In this document: piece after piece, positions 50,498-59,982 of the stretch
Layout: every line of letters starts with the position of its first letter
How positions within the stretch are numbered: position 1 is the stretch's first letter
NCBI GenBank assembly: GCA_016125215.1
Contig: WGMF01000011.1
Coordinates: 1 to 64,000 of the forward strand
Length of the DNA stretch: 64,000 nucleotides
Source of the DNA: Phycisphaera sp.
Lineage (GTDB): Bacteria > Planctomycetota > Phycisphaerae > Phycisphaerales > Phycisphaeraceae
Reading direction: 5' to 3'
Notes under the pieces: generated by a model
Seen by the model: the letters and a program-made list of their open reading frames with translations, nothing else
Databases searched by the model: none
Told to the model about the DNA's origin: nothing
Position numbers and translations under genes: made by a program

Positions 50498-52765
50498 ATG
50501 ATGAGTTGGCTTCTCGCATCCATCCCGGTGCTCGTCCTGGTGCTTTTCGTACTGCTGCTGGTGCGCCGCCACCACGAGATGCAGGGCTACGCCCGCAGCC
50601 ACCGCGAACGCCGGGACGCCAGGGAGCGCGGCACTCACACCGCAAGACTCCAATACCCCGACATCGACCTGGGCAAGTGCCTCGGGTGCGGCGCCTGTGT
50701 GCGCGCGTGCCCCGAAGACGGGGTCCTCTCACTGTTGCACGGCCAGGCGGTTGTCGTCCACGGGGCGCGCTGCGTGGGTCACGGCCTGTGTGCCACGGCG
50801 TGCCCGACCGCCGCGATCGCCATCACCCTCGGCGACCTGAGCGACCGCAAAGACCTGCCCGCGCTCGGAGAAGACCTCGAAGCCGTCAACGTCCCGGGCC
50901 TGTTTGTCGCCGGGGAACTGGGCGGCTTTGCGCTGGTGCGCACCGCCGTCACGCAGGGGGCCGCCGTGGCGGACGCGGTGGCAAAAAAACTCAATGGGCA
51001 CGACAAAAACACAGCGAGGCACGTTGAAGCCTCGGTATTCGATCTGTTGGTTGTTGGGGCGGGTCCTGCCGGGCTGAGTTGTTCCTTGCGTGCAAGGCAA
51101 CTCGGCCTGGCGTTTACCACCGTCGAGCAGGAGGAACGCATCGGCGGCACCGTGGCCGCGTACCCCCGGCGAAAAATGGTGATGACCCAGCCCGTCGAAC
51201 TCCCCCTGCACGGCAGGCTCAACCGGCAGACCTATCAGAAAGAGGAGTTGATCGCACTCTGGGAGCGTGTCTGGAGGGAACACGACCTGCCCATCCGCAC
51301 GGGTGTCCGTGTGGAGGATTTTGCACGCGACAGCTCGGGCGTCTTCACGGTTCACACCTCGGTCGGCCCGGTGCGTGCCCGCAATGTCTGCCTCGCGCTG
51401 GGGCGCAGGGGTTCGCCGCGCAAGCTCGGCGTGCCGGGCGAAGAGCTCCCCAAGGTGGCTTACAGTCTGTTAGACGCCGAGTCTTACACCGGGCGGAAGG
51501 TCCTGGTCGTCGGGGGCGGCGACAGCGCGGTCGAAGCGGCCCTGGGCCTGGCGGAGCAACCGGGCAACGAGGTTTCGATCTCATACCGCAAGGGCGCATT
51601 TACCCGCCTCAAGACCCGCAACGAAAACCGGCTGCACCGCGCGGTCGAGCTTAAGCGGGTGCGTGTCTACTTTGAGTCCGAGGTTGAAGAGATCACGCGG
51701 GCGAGTGTCCGCCTGCGGTGTGGCCGCGATGGGGCGGTCGATCGGTTGACGCTCGCCAACGACGACGTGTTTGTTTTTGCCGGCGGTGTGCCGCCGTTTG
51801 CGCTTCTTGAGCGTGGGGGCGTGTCGTTCGATCCCGCCGACCGCCCGACGCCGACCGAGCCCGGTCGGGGCTCGGGGGTGCTGGTGGCGCTGATGCTGCT
51901 GTTGTGCTGCACGGCGTTGATGTATGGCTGGGTGAACTGGCACCGCGCCTACTACGACCTTGCTGCGCCGGTCCGGGCCGGCTCTCCGCTGCACGGCTGG
52001 CTCAGGCCGGCGGGCGCGGTCGGACTGACTTTTGGTTTCCTGGCGTGCGCGTTGTTTCTGTGCAACCTCGCGTACCTGATCAAGCGCAGCAAACTCATGG
52101 GGCGTCGTCTGCCCGGGTCGCTCGGGTCGTGGATGAGCGCCCACATCTTCACCGGTCTGCTTGCGCCGCTGTGCGTCCTGCTTCACGCGGGTCTGTCGAT
52201 ACGGGACACGGTCGGGGGCCACGCGTTCGTTGCGCTGCTCGTGGTCGTGGTGACGGGCATCCTGGGCAGGTATCTGTATGCGCTGGTCCCGCGGGCGGCC
52301 AACGGGCGGGAGATGGACCTCGACGAGCTTTGCACGCAACTCTCCACGCTTTCTGCGGAGTGGGACCGGGGCGGGCGCGGCTTCGGCAGCGCGGCGCGTG
52401 AACAGATCGACAGCCTGATCCACGCCGGCCGATGGCGTGCGGGCTTTTTGGCAAGGGTGTGGGCGCTCCTGGCGGGGCAGTTCAAACTCAGGCGGGTGCT
52501 CCACAACCTCCGACAACAGGCCCAGAGCGACGACATCGCCACGTCCGAACTGCACAGGGTCCAGGGGCTGGCACGTCGTGCGTTCCGAATCAGTCAGGCG
52601 GTTTCGCATTACGAAGAGGTCCGCGCGGTGCTCTCGTCGTGGCGCTATTTCCACAGATGGGTGGCGCTGTTGATGGTGTTGCTCGCGGTGGTCCACATCG
52701 CCATTGCGATCCGTTACGCGGATATCGAGTGGTGGTGGCCCATCGCGGCGGGGGGCGTGTCGTGA
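50498..52765 (+). CDS. Membrane ferredoxin-flavin-b-heme oxidoreductase
   Basis: The 755-residue protein combines four parts. An N-terminal helix (LLASIPVLVLVLFVLLLV) is followed by a ferredoxin domain with a full [4Fe-4S] motif, CLGCGACVRACP, and a second motif CVGHGLCATACP in which the second Cys is His. Next is a two-dinucleotide-binding flavoprotein of thioredoxin-reductase type (LVVGAGPAGLSCSLRARQLG for FAD, VLVVGGGDSAVEAALGLAEQ for NAD(P)). The C-terminal half has four or five helices with His pairs (HIFTGLLAPLCVLLH; HRWVALLMVLLAVVHIAIA) typical of b-type heme. It probably moves electrons between NAD(P)H or ferredoxin and the periplasmic cytochrome. ATG 50498 is used. It overlaps the next gene by four bases. 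Confidence 0.85.
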   Translation: MMSWLLASIPVLVLVLFVLLLVRRHHEMQGYARSHRERRDARERGTHTARLQYPDIDLGKCLGCGACVRACPEDGVLSLLHGQAVVVHGARCVGHGLCATACPTAAIAITLGDLSDRKDLPALGEDLEAVNVPGLFVAGELGGFALVRTAVTQGAAVADAVAKKLNGHDKNTARHVEASVFDLLVVGAGPAGLSCSLRARQLGLAFTTVEQEERIGGTVAAYPRRKMVMTQPVELPLHGRLNRQTYQKEELIALWERVWREHDLPIRTGVRVEDFARDSSGVFTVHTSVGPVRARNVCLALGRRGSPRKLGVPGEELPKVAYSLLDAESYTGRKVLVVGGGDSAVEAALGLAEQPGNEVSISYRKGAFTRLKTRNENRLHRAVELKRVRVYFESEVEEITRASVRLRCGRDGAVDRLTLANDDVFVFAGGVPPFALLERGGVSFDPADRPTPTEPGRGSGVLVALMLLLCCTALMYGWVNWHRAYYDLAAPVRAGSPLHGWLRPAGAVGLTFGFLACALFLCNLAYLIKRSKLMGRRLPGSLGSWMSAHIFTGLLAPLCVLLHAGLSIRDTVGGHAFVALLVVVVTGILGRYLYALVPRAANGREMDLDELCTQLSTLSAEWDRGGRGFGSAAREQIDSLIHAGRWRAGFLARVWALLAGQFKLRRVLHNLRQQAQSDDIATSELHRVQGLARRAFRISQAVSHYEEVRAVLSSWRYFHRWVALLMVLLAVVHIAIAIRYADIEWWWPIAAGGVS

Positions 52766-54810
52766 GCAGATCGCGCTGGCTGATTGCGGCGGTTTCCCTG
52801 TTGCTGGTTCTGATCGTGACTTACTGGGAGTTTGGCAGGTTGACGACGCCCGGACCTCTGCACCCGACCCACGCACGCTTGAGCAAGCTCAACGGGCGCT
52901 TCGACTGCGCCGCCTGCCACGGCAACGACCGCACGACGATGGCGCAGGCCTGCCTGGCCTGCCACGCGGAGATCGGCAAGCAACTGGCGGACGGCGCGGG
53001 GTTGCACGGTCGAATCGATGCCCCGCTTGCGCAGACGTGCCAGCGATGTCACACCGAACACAACGGCGGACGGGTCGCGCTGGTGTCGCCGATGAGTTTT
53101 GTCCTGGCGGGCATCAAAGACACAGACCGGTACCACACGGTGTATGACCCGGGGTTTGGCCTGACCGGACGCCACGGGCAACTCCGGTGCGAGCGCTGCC
53201 ACAAACTGGCGCTCGAGCCGATGCTTCGCGAGGGTGATCGGCGGTTCGTCGGCCTCACGCAGGCGTGTACGTCGTGCCACGAAGACCCCCACCGCGGGTC
53301 GTTCGGTGACGACTGCGCTTCCTGTCATGGCCAGAGTCAGCCGTTTGAACAGGTCTCCGAGTTCAAGCACACCGAGCGCTTCTCGCTGGTCGGGGGCCAC
53401 GGCGGTGTGGCGTGCGTGCAATGTCACGAAAAGGCGTCGGCCTACTCTGTTGCGAACCTGCAGGCCCACTCTCCCCCGGCGGTCCGTTCATGCGTGGATT
53501 GCCACACCTCGCCCCACCGTGATCGCCTGCTGCTCGCCGCGGCCGAGGCTTCGCACGCCCCGCCCCAACAAACCTGCGTCGCCTGTCACGACGTGATGGA
53601 CAAGAGTTTTCTCTATCCCCACGCAAGGATGACTCCCGCCCTGCACACGGCCGGCGCGTTTGCGTTGACGCCGCCGCACGACAGGGCCACGTGCAGCGCC
53701 TGCCACGATGGGATCGGGTCGTGGGAGGGTCTTTCTGAGAAACCGGACCTGAACGCGGTCTTTGCTAAACGGTTCCCGAGTGTTGCGGGCGAGGATTGCG
53801 GCGCGTGTCACAAGGACCCCCACGCGGGTCAGTTTGCAGGTGGCGTGACCAAGGGGCGGTGTCTTGATTGTCACAGCGCGCTGCGTTTCAAGCCCGCGTT
53901 GTTTGATGTGCCGCGTCACGCCAGGACCGGCTTTGCCCTCACCGGGGCGCACAAGCCGATGGAGTGCGCCGGGTGTCACAAGAGTGTGAACGGCGTGGTG
54001 AAGTTCGCGGGGGTATCGGGAGAGTGCGCCGCGTGTCACAAGGATGTCCACGCCGGCCAGTTCAACAGGGAACCCGCGGCCGGCCGCTGCGACGCCTGCC
54101 ACGACACAACTCGATTCCAGCCGGCGGTCTTTGATGTCGAGCGTCACGCCGGTACGCGTTTCCCGCTTGACGGTGCGCACCTCGCGGTGGGTTGCCGGGA
54201 TTGCCACGTTGAAGCCCGGCCGGCGCGCCGTTTTACCAATACGCCGGTGGCATGTGCCGAGTGTCACAAGGACGCGCATAACGGATTGTTTGATGGTGTT
54301 GACAAGCCCGTGGCGGTAAACGGCCAGCGCGGTTGTGCCCGGTGTCACACCACGGAGCGATTTGACCGGGTGCCGTGGACGGGCAAGGCGCACGAGACGT
54401 GGACGGGTTACGCGTTGGTCGGTGCCCACGCAAAGGCTTCGTGTGCCGATTGTCACAAGGACCGCGCCGATGCCGGGTTGGCTGGCCACGTCTTTGCGCG
54501 GTTGTCGCGTGACTGTGCGTCCTGCCACCTGGACCCGCACGCGGGCCAGTTCCGTGTCGGGGGTGTGAATGATTGCTCGCGCTGCCACGACCCGGGCGTT
54601 GCGTTTGACCGCTCGCCCTTCGATCACCGGGAGCAGACGCGATTCGCGCTCGACCAGACGCACGCCAAGCTCGACTGCAACGCCTGCCACAAGGCGTACC
54701 GCACTCAGGCGGGTATCGATGTCGTGCGATACCGACCGCTTGGCACGCGATGCCAGGACTGCCACGGTTTCGAGTCTTACGAAGACAAGGAGAAACGTGC
54801 GAAGCATTAA
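52762..54810 (+). CDS. 23-heme membrane-anchored multiheme cytochrome c
   Basis: The 682-residue protein has a single N-terminal helix (WLIAAVSLLLVLIVTYWEFG), then 23 CxxCH heme-binding motifs spread to the C-terminus (the first CAACHG near residue 50, the last CQDCHGFE). Many are in pairs of form ECAxCHKDxHAGQF, recalling cytochrome c3/decaheme families. The start GTG 52762 overlaps the preceding stop. Its location should be the periplasm, anchored in the inner membrane. It lies between the oxidoreductase and the outer-membrane barrel and would carry electrons across the periplasm. Heme number is counted from motifs. Confidence 0.9.
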   Translation: MSRSRWLIAAVSLLLVLIVTYWEFGRLTTPGPLHPTHARLSKLNGRFDCAACHGNDRTTMAQACLACHAEIGKQLADGAGLHGRIDAPLAQTCQRCHTEHNGGRVALVSPMSFVLAGIKDTDRYHTVYDPGFGLTGRHGQLRCERCHKLALEPMLREGDRRFVGLTQACTSCHEDPHRGSFGDDCASCHGQSQPFEQVSEFKHTERFSLVGGHGGVACVQCHEKASAYSVANLQAHSPPAVRSCVDCHTSPHRDRLLLAAAEASHAPPQQTCVACHDVMDKSFLYPHARMTPALHTAGAFALTPPHDRATCSACHDGIGSWEGLSEKPDLNAVFAKRFPSVAGEDCGACHKDPHAGQFAGGVTKGRCLDCHSALRFKPALFDVPRHARTGFALTGAHKPMECAGCHKSVNGVVKFAGVSGECAACHKDVHAGQFNREPAAGRCDACHDTTRFQPAVFDVERHAGTRFPLDGAHLAVGCRDCHVEARPARRFTNTPVACAECHKDAHNGLFDGVDKPVAVNGQRGCARCHTTERFDRVPWTGKAHETWTGYALVGAHAKASCADCHKDRADAGLAGHVFARLSRDCASCHLDPHAGQFRVGGVNDCSRCHDPGVAFDRSPFDHREQTRFALDQTHAKLDCNACHKAYRTQAGIDVVRYRPLGTRCQDCHGFESYEDKEKRAKH

Positions 54811-56473
54811 GCGCATGGTTTTGACGGCGTTGTTGGCCTTGAGCCTGGCGCACCCCGCCGCGGCTGGAGACACGCGCGTGCTGCAGGTGACGGTGACGTC
54901 GACCTCGGGATCGAGCGTGTTTCTCGACAAGGGCGCGTCATCGGGCGTGGTCATGGGGATGACCGTCTGGCTCTACCCGCCCAGGGGTGCGCAGGTGGCG
55001 GCGATTGTGCGGTATGTTTCGAGTAACCGCGCGAGGGCGGACCTTCCGCCGGGCATCGACGTACCCCCCATCGGCACGCGCGGTGAGGTGGAGGTCGGCT
55101 CGACGGTGGAGGGCGGCGAGGGCGCGTTGGGTCCGTTGACGCCGCGCTCGCCGGACAAGAGCGTGCCGGTCCATCCCCCCTGGAGCACCGACGCCCCGTT
55201 GCCCGGGACCGATCAGCCCTTGCTGGCACCGATCGTGGGCACACGGGCCGAGGACAGGCCCACCGAGTTCAGCGGGCGTATCTATCTCAACGCGCTGTTC
55301 ACGCACGACCAGAGCCAGGGACGGAACGACAACTTCGTCAGCGCCCGCGCCGGGCTGTCGTTGGATGTCACCAATCCCTTCAAACTCGGCGGGGCGATCA
55401 GTTTCGACGGCGAGATCGACAACCGCAGTCAGTTCCTGACCGATGGCAGCAACACCGCCCAGTTCGGCTACCAGATCGAGCAGTTTTCCTACACGCTCGG
55501 TGGCCACGAATATTCGGTTTACCGCCTCGAAATCGGGCGGTTCTATTCGTTCTACCTCCCCGAGTTGGGGTTGATCGACGGGGCGGAGTTCGGTTACGAC
55601 CTGGGCAACCGTTTCACGCTGGCCGTCGGCGTGGGCATCCTGCCGCTCAGCGCGGACGAGCCGAACTACGGCCAGGACTACGGCTTTCACGTGCTGGTGA
55701 ATTACGAGTCGCGCGACCCGGGTTTGTTTTCCGGCGTGGTCGGCTACCAGAAGACCTGGCACAAGAGCATGATGGACCGCGACCAGGTGCTGGGGCATTT
55801 CAACCTGCGCATCGGCGACACGCTGTGGTTCTATACCTCGTTCCGCGCCGACCTGTACGACTCAAACGACACGATCAAGTCGCAGTTTATTCAACTGACC
55901 GAGCTGTGGGCGCAGCTGCGTTACGCCCCGGGCACGGATTACGGGGCCTCGGTGTCGTATTCCCTGTTCCGCTGGCCCGAGCTGCTGCGGGACCAGTACA
56001 GCATGCTGCCCGCGGACACGATCCGTAACGGGCGTGTGGAGCGTGTGAGTTTTTCACCGTGGTGGCAGCCGATCAAGAACTGGCGCCTCAGCGGCAAGTT
56101 CGACCTGTGGCGGGACGAGAACGACGACGGCACGGGCGGTGAGCTTCGCCTCGACTGGAGCGACCCGCGGTCGAGTTGGCCCGCGATCAACGGCACGGTC
56201 TTCTACACGACGGGGGGCTCGAACTCCGGGAGGGGCGCGCGTCTCGAGGCCCGCAAGGCGTTCAGGGAGTTCGATGTGTTCCTGGGTTACGAATACTACA
56301 TGTACGACATCCAGACCGTGCTCACGGGCAAGGACACGCTCGTCCGCCAACTCGTCCGCGGCGGCGTGAGCTGGTCGGCAAGCAAGTGGTATGTGAGCCT
56401 GACCGCGGATTACTACTTCGGCGACGCGGACGATGAGATCACCCTCGGCTTGTTTCTGTCCAGACGGTTCTGA
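54797..56473 (+). CDS. Outer-membrane beta-barrel protein of the conduit
   Basis: The 558-residue protein has a signal peptide (RSIKRMVLTALLALSLAHPA), an N-terminal soluble domain of about 80 residues (VTVTSTSGSSVFLDKGASSG, SH3-like), a proline-rich linker, and from about residue 160 alternating strands (EFSGRIYLNALFTHD, FGYQIEQFSYTLGGHEYS, WYVSLTADYYFGDADDEITL) ending in Phe (LFLSRRF), the mark of an outer-membrane barrel. GTG 54797 follows AAGGAG and overlaps the previous gene by 14 bases; ATG 54815 would remove the basic n-region of the signal. It has no CxxCH. By position it is the porin of a porin-cytochrome complex, as MtrB is for MtrA/MtrC. Confidence 0.82.
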   Translation: MRSIKRMVLTALLALSLAHPAAAGDTRVLQVTVTSTSGSSVFLDKGASSGVVMGMTVWLYPPRGAQVAAIVRYVSSNRARADLPPGIDVPPIGTRGEVEVGSTVEGGEGALGPLTPRSPDKSVPVHPPWSTDAPLPGTDQPLLAPIVGTRAEDRPTEFSGRIYLNALFTHDQSQGRNDNFVSARAGLSLDVTNPFKLGGAISFDGEIDNRSQFLTDGSNTAQFGYQIEQFSYTLGGHEYSVYRLEIGRFYSFYLPELGLIDGAEFGYDLGNRFTLAVGVGILPLSADEPNYGQDYGFHVLVNYESRDPGLFSGVVGYQKTWHKSMMDRDQVLGHFNLRIGDTLWFYTSFRADLYDSNDTIKSQFIQLTELWAQLRYAPGTDYGASVSYSLFRWPELLRDQYSMLPADTIRNGRVERVSFSPWWQPIKNWRLSGKFDLWRDENDDGTGGELRLDWSDPRSSWPAINGTVFYTTGGSNSGRGARLEARKAFREFDVFLGYEYYMYDIQTVLTGKDTLVRQLVRGGVSWSASKWYVSLTADYYFGDADDEITLGLFLSRRF

Positions 56474-56478
56474 ATACC

Positions 56479-59289
56479 ATGACAACACGCCCGGCCATCC
56501 CGACGCTTCTTCGCAAGCACCGCAACGTGATCCTCACGGTGGGCATGCTGTTGCTGTGGGCCTCGTGTACGCGCGTGGTGCGCCAGGACGAGTGGGACAA
56601 GCAGCGGGGTCCGGTCATCCCGCACGACACGTTCCCGGCGGATTGTTCGCTCTGTCACGTTGGGAATGACTGGAACACGCTCAAGGAGGATTTTGTATTC
56701 GACCACGAAAAGCAAACGGGCGTGGCGCTCAAGGGTGCGCACGCCAAGGCGCAGTGCCTGCGCTGCCACAATGACCGCGGGCCGGTGGCAAAGTTTGCCG
56801 CCAAGGGTTGCGTGGGGTGCCACGTCGACAAACACGGGGGCAAACTCGGGATCAACTGCAACACCTGCCACGACGAGCAGAGCTGGCGCCCGACCAACGC
56901 CATCGCCGAGCACAACCGCACGCGCTTCCCGCTCATCGGAACACACGCCGCAACCCAGTGCATCAAGTGCCACACCGGTGCCGACTCGGGCAACTTCTCC
57001 GGCCTCGATATTTCGTGTGTGGGCTGCCACATGTCGGACTATCAATCCGCCAAGAACCCCGACCACGTCGCGGGCGGTTTCGATACCGACTGCAAACGCT
57101 GCCACACGCCGATCTCCTGGCAGGGCGCTTCGATCGATCACCCCAGCAGCTTCCCGCTTTCGGCTGGGCACGCGGGATTGAACTGCAACCAGTGTCACAC
57201 GGGCAACACCTTCCAGGGCCTCTCGACCGACTGCGTCGCGTGCCACCTGAGTGATTACCAATCGACGACGAACCCGAACCACGCCGCCAGCGGTTTTTCC
57301 ACGAATTGCACGCAGTGCCACTCCACCAGCGCGTGGTTGGGCGCGAAGTTCAACCACCCGTCGAGCTTCCCACTCTCGGCCGGCCACGCGGGGCTCAAGT
57401 GTGCCGACTGCCACGTCGGCGGGAAGTTCCAGGGCCTGTCCACCGATTGTGTTGCCTGTCACCTCACGGACTTTCAGGCCACGAAAGACCCCAACCACGT
57501 CGCCAGCGGCTTTGCCACGAACTGCACGCAGTGCCACACCACCAACTCATGGCAGGGCGCTAAATTCGATCATCCCGCGAGCTTCCCGCTCACCGCCGGC
57601 CACGCGGGGGTCAAGTGCACCGACTGCCACGTCGGAGGGAAGTATGACGGGCTGTCGAACAGTTGTGCTTCGTGTCACACATCCGATTACCAGAAGACGA
57701 AAAACCCAAGCCACGCCGCGGCGGGTTTCGGGACGGACTGTGCGCAGTGCCACACCACCAGCGCGTGGCTTGGCGCGAAGTTCACGCACACCAACAGCTT
57801 CCCCCTGACCGGCGGACACAGCGGGCAGAGCTGCAACGCCTGTCACACGGGCAATAATTTCAAGGGCCAATCTTCGGAGTGTGTTTCCTGCCACCTCGCC
57901 GATTTCCAGTCTACGCAGAAGCCCAACCACACCGCCAGCGGGTTCGGCACGGATTGCAAGCAGTGCCACGAAACCAACCAGTGGAAGGGGGCACAGTTCA
58001 CTCACACCAACAACTTCCCGCTCACCGGCAGCCACGCCGGCCTCAACTGCACCCAGTGCCACGTCGGTGGGAACTTCAAGGGCCTCTCCACCGATTGCGT
58101 GTCGTGCCACCTTGCGGACTATCAAAGCACGAAAGACCCCAACCACGCGGCGGCGGGTTTTGCAACAGACTGTAAGAAGTGCCACAACACCAACGCGTGG
58201 CAGGGCGCCGCATTCACACACACCAACACCTTCCCGCTCGCCGCCGGCCACGCGGGGCTTAAGTGCACCGATTGTCACGTCGGTGGAAAGTACCAGGGCC
58301 TTTCAAGTGATTGTGTCTCTTGCCACCTCACGGACTTCCAGGGGACGAAAGACCCCAACCACGTCGCCAGCGGGTTTGCCACGGACTGCAGGCAGTGCCA
58401 CACGACCACCACGTGGCAGGGCGCGAAGTTCGAGCACCCGGCCGCGTTCCCATTGGCCGCGGGCCATGCGGGGCTCAAGTGTTCCGATTGTCACGTCGGT
58501 GGGAACTTCAAGGGCCTCTCCTCCGATTGCGTGACGTGCCACCTCACCCACTACCAGGCCACGAAAAACCCAAACCACGCCGCGGCCGGTTTTGCCACGG
58601 ATTGCAAGCAGTGCCACACGACGACCACGTGGACCGGCGCGAAGTTCAACCATCCCGCGAGCTTCCCGCTCAGCGCGGGACACGGCGGGCTCAATTGCAC
58701 ACAGTGTCACGTCGGCGGGAAGTACCAGGGACTATCGAGCGACTGCGTCACCTGCCACCTGACAAAGTATCAAGCCACCAAGGACCCCAATCACGCCGCG
58801 GCCGGCTTCCCCACCGATTGCAAGCAGTGCCACACGACGACCACGTGGTTGGGCGCGAAGTTCGACCACCCCGCGAGCTTCCCCCTCAGCGCGGGACACG
58901 GCGGGCTGAACTGCACCGATTGCCACGTCGGCGGCAAGTTCCAGGGGCTGTCGACCGATTGCGTCACGTGTCACCTCACGGATTATCAGGGCACGACCAA
59001 CCCCAACCACGCCGCCAGCGGATTCAGCACCACCTGCACCACGTGTCACACCAACATGAACACGTGGAAGGGCGCGGTCTTCAACCACACGTTCCCGATC
59101 ACCAGCGGCGCGCACAAAGTCTTCAAGTGCAGCGACTGCCACCTCAACCCCGCCAACCAGCAGACCTTCAGTTGCACCCACTGCCACGACCACAGCCAGA
59201 CCACCATGAACAACAAGCACAGGGAAGTGCGAAACTACGTCTGGTCCAGCCCCGCATGTCTCAACTGCCACCCGAACGGGCGACACTGA
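56479..59289 (+). CDS. 37-heme lipoprotein multiheme cytochrome c
   Basis: The 936-residue protein starts with a signal peptide and lipobox (VGMLLLWASC, Cys at about 30), followed by 37 CxxCH motifs. Six lie in a variable N-terminal part, then nine units of exactly 72 residues each carry three hemes (pattern CKQCHTTTTWTGAKFNHPAS, CTQCHVGGKYQGLSSDCVTC, HLTKYQATKDPNHAAAGFAT), and four more end the protein (last CLNCHPNGRH). The lipid anchor and the barrel gene directly upstream suggest an outer-membrane surface location. It would be the terminal wire of the conduit. Heme ligation is inferred from motifs only. Confidence 0.9.
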   Translation: MTTRPAIPTLLRKHRNVILTVGMLLLWASCTRVVRQDEWDKQRGPVIPHDTFPADCSLCHVGNDWNTLKEDFVFDHEKQTGVALKGAHAKAQCLRCHNDRGPVAKFAAKGCVGCHVDKHGGKLGINCNTCHDEQSWRPTNAIAEHNRTRFPLIGTHAATQCIKCHTGADSGNFSGLDISCVGCHMSDYQSAKNPDHVAGGFDTDCKRCHTPISWQGASIDHPSSFPLSAGHAGLNCNQCHTGNTFQGLSTDCVACHLSDYQSTTNPNHAASGFSTNCTQCHSTSAWLGAKFNHPSSFPLSAGHAGLKCADCHVGGKFQGLSTDCVACHLTDFQATKDPNHVASGFATNCTQCHTTNSWQGAKFDHPASFPLTAGHAGVKCTDCHVGGKYDGLSNSCASCHTSDYQKTKNPSHAAAGFGTDCAQCHTTSAWLGAKFTHTNSFPLTGGHSGQSCNACHTGNNFKGQSSECVSCHLADFQSTQKPNHTASGFGTDCKQCHETNQWKGAQFTHTNNFPLTGSHAGLNCTQCHVGGNFKGLSTDCVSCHLADYQSTKDPNHAAAGFATDCKKCHNTNAWQGAAFTHTNTFPLAAGHAGLKCTDCHVGGKYQGLSSDCVSCHLTDFQGTKDPNHVASGFATDCRQCHTTTTWQGAKFEHPAAFPLAAGHAGLKCSDCHVGGNFKGLSSDCVTCHLTHYQATKNPNHAAAGFATDCKQCHTTTTWTGAKFNHPASFPLSAGHGGLNCTQCHVGGKYQGLSSDCVTCHLTKYQATKDPNHAAAGFPTDCKQCHTTTTWLGAKFDHPASFPLSAGHGGLNCTDCHVGGKFQGLSTDCVTCHLTDYQGTTNPNHAASGFSTTCTTCHTNMNTWKGAVFNHTFPITSGAHKVFKCSDCHLNPANQQTFSCTHCHDHSQTTMNNKHREVRNYVWSSPACLNCHPNGRH
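57091..59034 (+). repeat. Nine 216-bp tandem repeats encoding triheme units
   Basis: The first cysteine codon of successive units falls at 57091, 57307, 57523 and so on to 59035, exactly 9 x 216 bases. The last three units are the most alike. The constant length shows in-frame duplication without indels. Confidence 0.9.
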
Positions 59290-59396
59290 GGCGACCACGG
59301 GTCGGGCGGCGACTTGACCGATGGAGTCCGGCCGTGTCCCTCATCATGGCGTGCCCGATCGGCGGGGGTATCCCATTGAGCCGGTCGCAATACAGC

Positions 59397-59426
59397 GACA
59401 AGCCCCGCGGGGGTGCGGGGCTTGTC
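59397..59426. terminator. Bidirectional terminator hairpin
   Basis: GACAAGCCCCGC and GCGGGGCTTGTC form a perfect 12-bp stem around GGGGGT. It lies between the 37-heme gene (plus) and hsp20 (minus), so it could end both transcripts. No T-run is seen on the plus strand. Confidence 0.7.
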
Positions 59427-59463
59427 GGGGTTGGCTGGTCTGTCGTTGACGCGACTGGGCGGG

Positions 59464-59910
59464 TTACTTCACTTCGATCTTACGGGGCTTGACCTCGTCG
59501 CGTTTGTGGAGGGTCAGGCGGAGGACGCCGTTGTCGAGCTTGGCGTCGACCTTGTTTTCATCCACCGCCACCGGGAGCGTGAAGGCGCGGGCGACTCGGG
59601 TGAATCGGCGTTCGTTGAGGTGGGTGGCAGATTTCTTGGGGTCGCTGGCTTCGGCTTTACGCTGGGCGGTGATGGACAACACGCCGTTCTCAAGCGTGAC
59701 CTCGACCTGGTCCCTTGTGAAGCCCGGCAGCTCGGCGTCGACATAGAAGTGGGCCTCGTCTTCACGGATGTCCACGGGGTAGGAGCCGACCAGGTCGCCC
59801 ATCTCGTTTTCCTGTCCGTACCAGCGGTTCATGGCTTTGTCGAACTCGTGCTGGAACACGTCGAGCGGGTTGTCGAAGATCGATCGGCTTCGTCGCAGGG
59901 TCGGTAACAT
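59464..59910 (-). CDS. Hsp20 family small heat shock protein
   Basis: The 148-residue chaperone has the alpha-crystallin domain: SYPVDIREDEAHFYVDAELP, GFTRDQVEVTLENGVLSITA, FTRVARAFTLPVAVDENKVD and the closing AKLDNGVLRLTLHK. A C-terminal I-x-V motif is present as IEVK. It would bind unfolding proteins without ATP. AAAGGAG lies seven bases before ATG 59910. A possible sigma54-type promoter is at 59983-59997. Confidence 0.93.
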   Translation of the reverse strand: MLPTLRRSRSIFDNPLDVFQHEFDKAMNRWYGQENEMGDLVGSYPVDIREDEAHFYVDAELPGFTRDQVEVTLENGVLSITAQRKAEASDPKKSATHLNERRFTRVARAFTLPVAVDENKVDAKLDNGVLRLTLHKRDEVKPRKIEVK

Positions 59911-59982
59911 GGCAAGTCTCCTTTCTGGAAAAACAAGGTTTAACGGTTACGAAACATGTGATCCATCGAACGCCATAATATT

